Assembly (NCBI GenBank): GCA_958426095.1
Contig: CATZYB010000030.1
Coordinates: forward strand, 1-17,417
Direction of reading: 5' to 3'
Origin: an uncultured Lachnospiraceae bacterium
GTDB lineage: Bacteria; Bacillota; Clostridia; Lachnospirales; Lachnospiraceae
Length of the DNA: 17,417 nt
Positions 14,030 to 17,417 of this stretch are shown here, piece by piece. A program made the position numbers and the translations under genes. The notes under the pieces are model-generated. The model made no database searches, was not told the origin of the DNA, and was given only the letters and a program-made list of their open reading frames with translations. Numbering within the stretch: position 1 is the stretch's first letter; each line of letters starts with the position of its first letter.

Positions 14030-15232
14030 ATGGGAACAGCAATCGTAACATTGAAAAAGGGCGAAGGGCGGACGTTAAAGGCCGGAGGCGCCTGGGTTTT
14101 TGATAATGAAATCGATACGGTGACGGGTAATTATGAGAACGGCGGGGATGTCATTGTCCGGGATTTTGACGGATATCCGATGGGCCGTGGATTTATAAAT
14201 AATGCTTCAAAAATTCGTATCCGCATGATGACGCGAAATGTGGATCAGGAGATAGATGAAGAATTTTTAAGAATGCGTGTAAAAAACGCCTGGGAATACC
14301 GGAAAAAGGTCATTGATACGGAGAGCTGCAGGGTGATTTTTGGTGAGGCCGACTTCCTTCCGGGACTGGTTGTGGATAAATTTTCGGATGTCCTTGTGGT
14401 TCAGTCGCTGGCCCTGGGCATTGATAAATATAAAATGCAGATCATTGATTTGTTAAAAGAAGTTATGGCGGAAGACGGAATCCGGATTCGCGGCGTCTAT
14501 GAGCGGAGCGATGCGAAGGTTCGTCAGCAGGAAGGCATGGAGCGGTTAAAGGGCTTCATCGGTGAAGCCTTTGATACGAAAGTGCCAATCGTGGAAAATG
14601 GCGTCAAATATATAGTTGATGTGAAAGACGGCCAGAAAACCGGATTTTTCCTGGACCAGAAAGAGAACCGGAAGGCAGTAGGAAATTTAAGCAGGGGTTT
14701 TGAAGTATTGGATTGTTTCACCCATACCGGTTCCTTTGCTTTAAATGCAGCCCTCGGCGGTGCGGTTCATGTGACCGGCGTGGATGCTTCCCAGTTGGCC
14801 GTGGATCAGGCGCGGGAAAATGCGGTTTTAAACGGTGTGGATTCCTTTGTGGATTTTGTCTGTGCCGATGTATTTGAGTATCTTCCGGCTTTAGAAAAAG
14901 AGGGAAAGAAATTTGATCTGGTCGTTCTCGACCCTCCGGCCTTTACCAAGTCCAGAAATTCTATTAAAAATGCGGTGAAAGGCTACCGGGAAATCAATAT
15001 CCGCGGATTGAAGCTGGTGAAGGACGGCGGTTATCTGGCGACATGTTCCTGTTCCCATTTTATGGATTATGAAAGGTTTACGGAAACTATCCAGCAGGCA
15101 GCCCGAAGCGCCCATAAGCGTCTGCGCCAGGTGGAATTTCGCACTCAGGCGCCGGACCATCCGATTTTATGGGCGGCAGATGAGTCCTATTATCTGAAAT
15201 TTTACATTTTCCAGGTATGTGACGAAAAGTAG
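14030..15232 (+). CDS. rlmI: Class I SAM-dependent rRNA methyltransferase (RlmI/COG1092 type)
   Basis: This enzyme methylates rRNA using S-adenosylmethionine; E. coli RlmI makes m5C1962 in 23S rRNA. Two ATGs are adjacent (14027 and 14030). The second has GAGGG at 6 bases, the better spacing. The 400-residue product starts with a PUA-type RNA-binding domain (about 1-75; RTLKAGGAWVFDNEI). Next comes the family segment GQKTGFFLDQKENR (201-214), then the SAM-binding Rossmann fold with VLDCFTHTGSFAL (from about 226), DPPAFTK (301-307) and TCSCS (338-342), whose cysteines suit m5C chemistry. The family is clear, but the exact site methylated is inferred from E. coli. folC follows 11 bases later. 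Confidence 0.88.
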   Translation: MGTAIVTLKKGEGRTLKAGGAWVFDNEIDTVTGNYENGGDVIVRDFDGYPMGRGFINNASKIRIRMMTRNVDQEIDEEFLRMRVKNAWEYRKKVIDTESCRVIFGEADFLPGLVVDKFSDVLVVQSLALGIDKYKMQIIDLLKEVMAEDGIRIRGVYERSDAKVRQQEGMERLKGFIGEAFDTKVPIVENGVKYIVDVKDGQKTGFFLDQKENRKAVGNLSRGFEVLDCFTHTGSFALNAALGGAVHVTGVDASQLAVDQARENAVLNGVDSFVDFVCADVFEYLPALEKEGKKFDLVVLDPPAFTKSRNSIKNAVKGYREINIRGLKLVKDGGYLATCSCSHFMDYERFTETIQQAARSAHKRLRQVEFRTQAPDHPILWAADESYYLKFYIFQVCDEK

Positions 15233-15243
15233 GTGACAGCAGG

Positions 15244-16572
15244 ATGAATCAAATGACATATGAAGAGACGATGGAGTGGATCCGGCTGATGGGAAAGTCG
15301 GGTATTGTCCTTGGCCTGGAACGGATGGAGGAACTTTTGAACCGGTTGGGACGGCCCGAACGGGCGTTAAAGATCATCCATGTTGCGGGAACCAACGGGA
15401 AAGGGTCTGTCTGTACATTTATCGCAGCAATTTTAGAAGCGGCAGGCTATAAGGTTGGACGATATATATCGCCAACCTTATCTGATTATAGAGAGCGGAT
15501 ACAGATTAACGGCGTTTACATTGAACGAGAAGCTTTAGCTGAAGGAATGAGTATGATCCGGGAAATCTGCAGATCCATGGCGGCCGACGGCCAGGAGGTT
15601 CCGACCGTATTTGAGGCAGAGACAGCCCTTGGGTTCTGGTACTTTAAGAAAAATACCTGTGATTTTGTCGTTCTTGAAACGGGCATGGGCGGACGGCTCG
15701 ATTCCACCAATGTGGTGGAACATCCAATGCTATCAGTAATTACATCTATTTCTATGGACCATATGGCCCAGCTTGGAAATACACTTTCAGAGATCGCTTT
15801 TGAAAAAGCGGGGATATTGAAGCCGGGAACTCCGGCAGTGCTTTCGCCTCAGAAGCCGGAAGCTATGAATGTTCTTCTGGAACAATGTCGTAAAAAAAAT
15901 ATTTCTCCGAAAGTTGCGGCTTGGGATCAGTTGGATGTTAAAGAACGGCGTCTGTTTGAAGACGCCAATGCGTCATCGGGACAGGCGGGAAAAACATTGT
16001 CCATGTCGGCCTGTCAGAACTTTGATTATAAACAATATAAAAACCTGACGATACATCTGGGGGGCACCTATCAGGTAAAAAACGCCTGCCTTGCCATTGA
16101 AGCCATAGAAGCATTAGAAATGCAGATGCCGATATGTGAAGCCATTGTTCAGGGGCTGGAAAAGGCAAGATGGCCGGGACGGTTCCAGTGCCTTTCCAGA
16201 GACCCCCTGATTTTTATTGACGGCGCTCACAATCCGGAAGGAGCGGCGAGTCTTCGGGAGACCGTCGAAGCTTATTTCCCGGAGCGGCGGAAAATTCTCG
16301 TCATGGGTGTTTTTGCAGATAAAGATTATGTGTCTATTTTGAAGGAAATGAAATCGGTTTCCTCTGTTTTGATCGCCTTCACACCGGAAAATGCCCGGGG
16401 ACTTGACAGCGGGACGTTGAAAAATGCGGCGGCGGGATATTTTTCGCAGGCGCTGGACGCCAAAACGGCGGAAAATGCGCTGGAACTTGCAAAAAACCAG
16501 GCCGCATCCGGAGATGTCATAATTATTTTTGGTTCATTATCAACTATTTCGACATTTTGTGATATACTGTGA
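15244..16572 (+). CDS. folC: Folylpolyglutamate synthase / dihydrofolate synthase
   Basis: FolC joins glutamate to dihydropteroate and lengthens the polyglutamate tail of folates, using ATP. The ATG at 15244 has AGGTGA 7 bases upstream, overlapping the methyltransferase stop. The product has 442 residues, the usual length. The P-loop is VAGTNGKGS (47-55), followed by the ISPTLSDYRERIQING segment (75-90), in which Thr takes the place of the common His of SPHL. ETGMGGRLDSTN (145-156) follows, then Lys188 in FEKAGILKPG, the lysine expected to be carbamylated, then WPGRFQ (310-315) and DGAHNPEGA (326-334). It is a Mur ligase-type ATPase. With folE downstream, it places this region in folate synthesis. 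Confidence 0.95.
   Translation: MNQMTYEETMEWIRLMGKSGIVLGLERMEELLNRLGRPERALKIIHVAGTNGKGSVCTFIAAILEAAGYKVGRYISPTLSDYRERIQINGVYIEREALAEGMSMIREICRSMAADGQEVPTVFEAETALGFWYFKKNTCDFVVLETGMGGRLDSTNVVEHPMLSVITSISMDHMAQLGNTLSEIAFEKAGILKPGTPAVLSPQKPEAMNVLLEQCRKKNISPKVAAWDQLDVKERRLFEDANASSGQAGKTLSMSACQNFDYKQYKNLTIHLGGTYQVKNACLAIEAIEALEMQMPICEAIVQGLEKARWPGRFQCLSRDPLIFIDGAHNPEGAASLRETVEAYFPERRKILVMGVFADKDYVSILKEMKSVSSVLIAFTPENARGLDSGTLKNAAAGYFSQALDAKTAENALELAKNQAASGDVIIIFGSLSTISTFCDIL
16560..16568 (+). promoter_or_regulatory. Extended -10 element within the end of folC
   Basis: TGA TATACT (16560-16568) is a good extended -10 (five of six matches) but has no convincing -35 at 17 bases. RNA would start just after the folC stop, giving folE a leader of about 60 bases. 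It may let folE and the HD gene be expressed apart from folC. Confidence 0.35.
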
Positions 16573-16603
16573 ACAGTTAGCGTAGTATTTTCGAGCTTAC
16601 TGT
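16573..16603 (+). promoter_or_regulatory. Inverted repeat in the folC-folE gap
   Basis: ACAGTTAGC (16573-16581) and GCTTACTGT (16595-16603) pair over 9 positions with one T-T mismatch and a 13-base loop. A's, not T's, follow, so it is not a plus-strand terminator. It sits where the leader of folE would begin and could be a processing or regulatory hairpin. Confidence 0.35.
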
Positions 16604-16633
16604 GAAAAAATGTATAAAAAAGCGGAGGCTGAC

Positions 16634-17191
16634 ATGATAGATGAGAAGAAAATTGAGGCGGCAATAAGATTGCTTTTGGAGGGTATCGGCGAGGACCTGG
16701 AGCGTCCGGGACTGGTTGAAACGCCGCATCGCATAGCCAATATGTATAAAGAAATTTACGGCGGTCTGGAGGATGATGCGTCGGTTTACCTGGAGAAGAC
16801 CTTTCCGGCCATTAATAATGAGCTTGTTTTGGAGAAGGATATCACCTTCTATTCGACCTGTGAGCATCATTTATTGCCTTTTTATGGAAAAGCCCATATT
16901 GCCTATATACCGGATAATAAAGTTGTTGGATTGAGTAAACTGGCCCGGACGGTGGATGTGTTTGCAAGACGGCCCCAGATCCAGGAGCAGATGACAGCTC
17001 AGATCGGGGATGCCATTATGACGTATTTGAAACCGAAGGGTGTTATGGTCATTTTGCAGGCAGAGCATATGTGTATGACGATGCGGGGGATTAAAAAGCC
17101 GGGAAGCCAGACGATGACCTATGTCTGCCGGGGGGCTTTTGAGAATGATCCGGCATTACAGCAGATGGTCTTCAACATGGTGAAGTCATGA
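16634..17191 (+). CDS. folE: GTP cyclohydrolase I
   Basis: FolE converts GTP to 7,8-dihydroneopterin triphosphate, the first step of pterin and folate synthesis. I chose ATG 16634, which has GGAGG (16624-16628) 5 bases upstream, over ATG 16610, which has none. The 185-residue product then begins MIDEKKIEAAIRLLLEGIGE like its relatives. The zinc ligands are Cys76 and His79 (STCEHHLLPF) and Cys147 (EHMCMTMRG), each offset by 34 from the E. coli residues 110, 113 and 181. VGLSKLARTVDVFARRPQ (98-115) and the C-terminal GIKKPGSQT segment are also typical. The stop overlaps the start of the HD-domain gene (ATGA). Confidence 0.96.
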   Translation: MIDEKKIEAAIRLLLEGIGEDLERPGLVETPHRIANMYKEIYGGLEDDASVYLEKTFPAINNELVLEKDITFYSTCEHHLLPFYGKAHIAYIPDNKVVGLSKLARTVDVFARRPQIQEQMTAQIGDAIMTYLKPKGVMVILQAEHMCMTMRGIKKPGSQTMTYVCRGAFENDPALQQMVFNMVKS

Positions 17192-17417
17192 GATGGAATA
17201 AGATTCCGGCAGATATGGCGCGGGTGCAGAAGATTTTGCAGCATCCGGAATTTAAGAAATCCATGGAATGGATCGATATTTTGGAGAAGGACCGGATATT
17301 CTGCGGCCATAGCATAACTCATCTTTTAGATGTGGCCCGGATTGGCTGGATTGACAACCTGGAGCAGGGCGCAGGCTTTCGCAAGGATGTGATTTACGCG
17401 GCGGGTCTTCTTCATGA
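17188..17417 (+). CDS. HD-domain phosphohydrolase, N-terminal part (cut by window end)
   Basis: The frame starts at ATG 17188, overlapping the folE stop as ATGA, and runs open to the end of the window (76 codons). The start RWNKIPADMARVQKILQHPE is followed by FCGHSITHLLDVARIG and then DVIYAAGLLH, after which the final bases GA fit the Asp of an HD pair. The first His (about residue 44), a second His and the terminal HD pattern suit an HD-superfamily metal-dependent phosphohydrolase. Being coupled to folE suggests action on a pterin or folate precursor, such as removing phosphate from dihydroneopterin triphosphate, but this is inference from position; HD proteins have many substrates. Confidence 0.8.
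   Translation, partial: MRWNKIPADMARVQKILQHPEFKKSMEWIDILEKDRIFCGHSITHLLDVARIGWIDNLEQGAGFRKDVIYAAGLLH

Noticed and set aside
1..17417. CRISPR arrays, tRNA or rRNA genes, intact insertion sequences, FabT/FapR-type sites
   Set aside because: None was seen on reading both strands. The start of the fab operon, where FabT or FapR sites would be expected, is outside the window.

Overview
The window looks like chromosomal DNA of a Gram-positive Clostridia, most likely Lachnospiraceae. The evidence is gene content and order (a fabD-fabG-fabF-accB-fabZ-accC-accD-accA operon), strong AGGAGG/GAGGTG ribosome sites, ATGA-type overlaps, TTGACA/TATAAT promoters, and an Rpn/PD-(D/E)XK 'transposase' remnant of the type common in that family. 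No taxonomic search was possible, so the genus is left open.

Bases 1-7506 (+) are the distal part of a type II fatty acid synthesis operon. It holds the end of fabD, then fabG, fabF, accB, fabZ, accC, accD, accA and a FabK/nitronate-monooxygenase-like flavoprotein. Gaps are short or negative throughout. AccB, AccC, AccD and AccA form acetyl-CoA carboxylase and supply malonyl-CoA. FabD loads malonate onto ACP, FabF condenses, FabG reduces and FabZ dehydrates. The last gene could supply enoyl reduction, but it differs from plain FabK and may have another role.

Bases 7507-9096 are AT-rich and accessory in character. They hold a three-helix membrane protein of unknown function, whose start codon lies in a small perfect hairpin, and an Rpn-type recombination nuclease gene that has lost its catalytic core and is out of frame. 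An AT-rich leader follows.

Bases 9097-11065 (+) hold L-lactate dehydrogenase, then a compact intergenic region in which a near-consensus promoter overlaps the left arm of a strong terminator hairpin and a repeated AGTGATATATTT motif. That promoter faces a DUF3796-like membrane protein and a small XRE-type regulator, which overlap and probably form one unit.

Bases 11055-12849 (-) are two overlapping EamA/DMT-family transporters read from a good TATAAT promoter. Divergent from them is a NUDIX hydrolase (12933-13490, +). A small PF06541-type membrane protein lies on the minus strand (13519-13911).

Bases 14030-17417 (+) form an rRNA methyltransferase - folC - folE - HD-domain phosphohydrolase cluster (the last is cut by the window end). 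It links folate/pterin synthesis genes, with the HD protein a candidate pterin phosphate hydrolase by context only.

Most of the window is ordinary housekeeping sequence. I did not find a convincing new multi-gene system. The best leads are the promoter/terminator/operator overlap at 10059-10153, the Cys-cluster FabK-like protein, and the hairpin over the start codon at 7552-7571.
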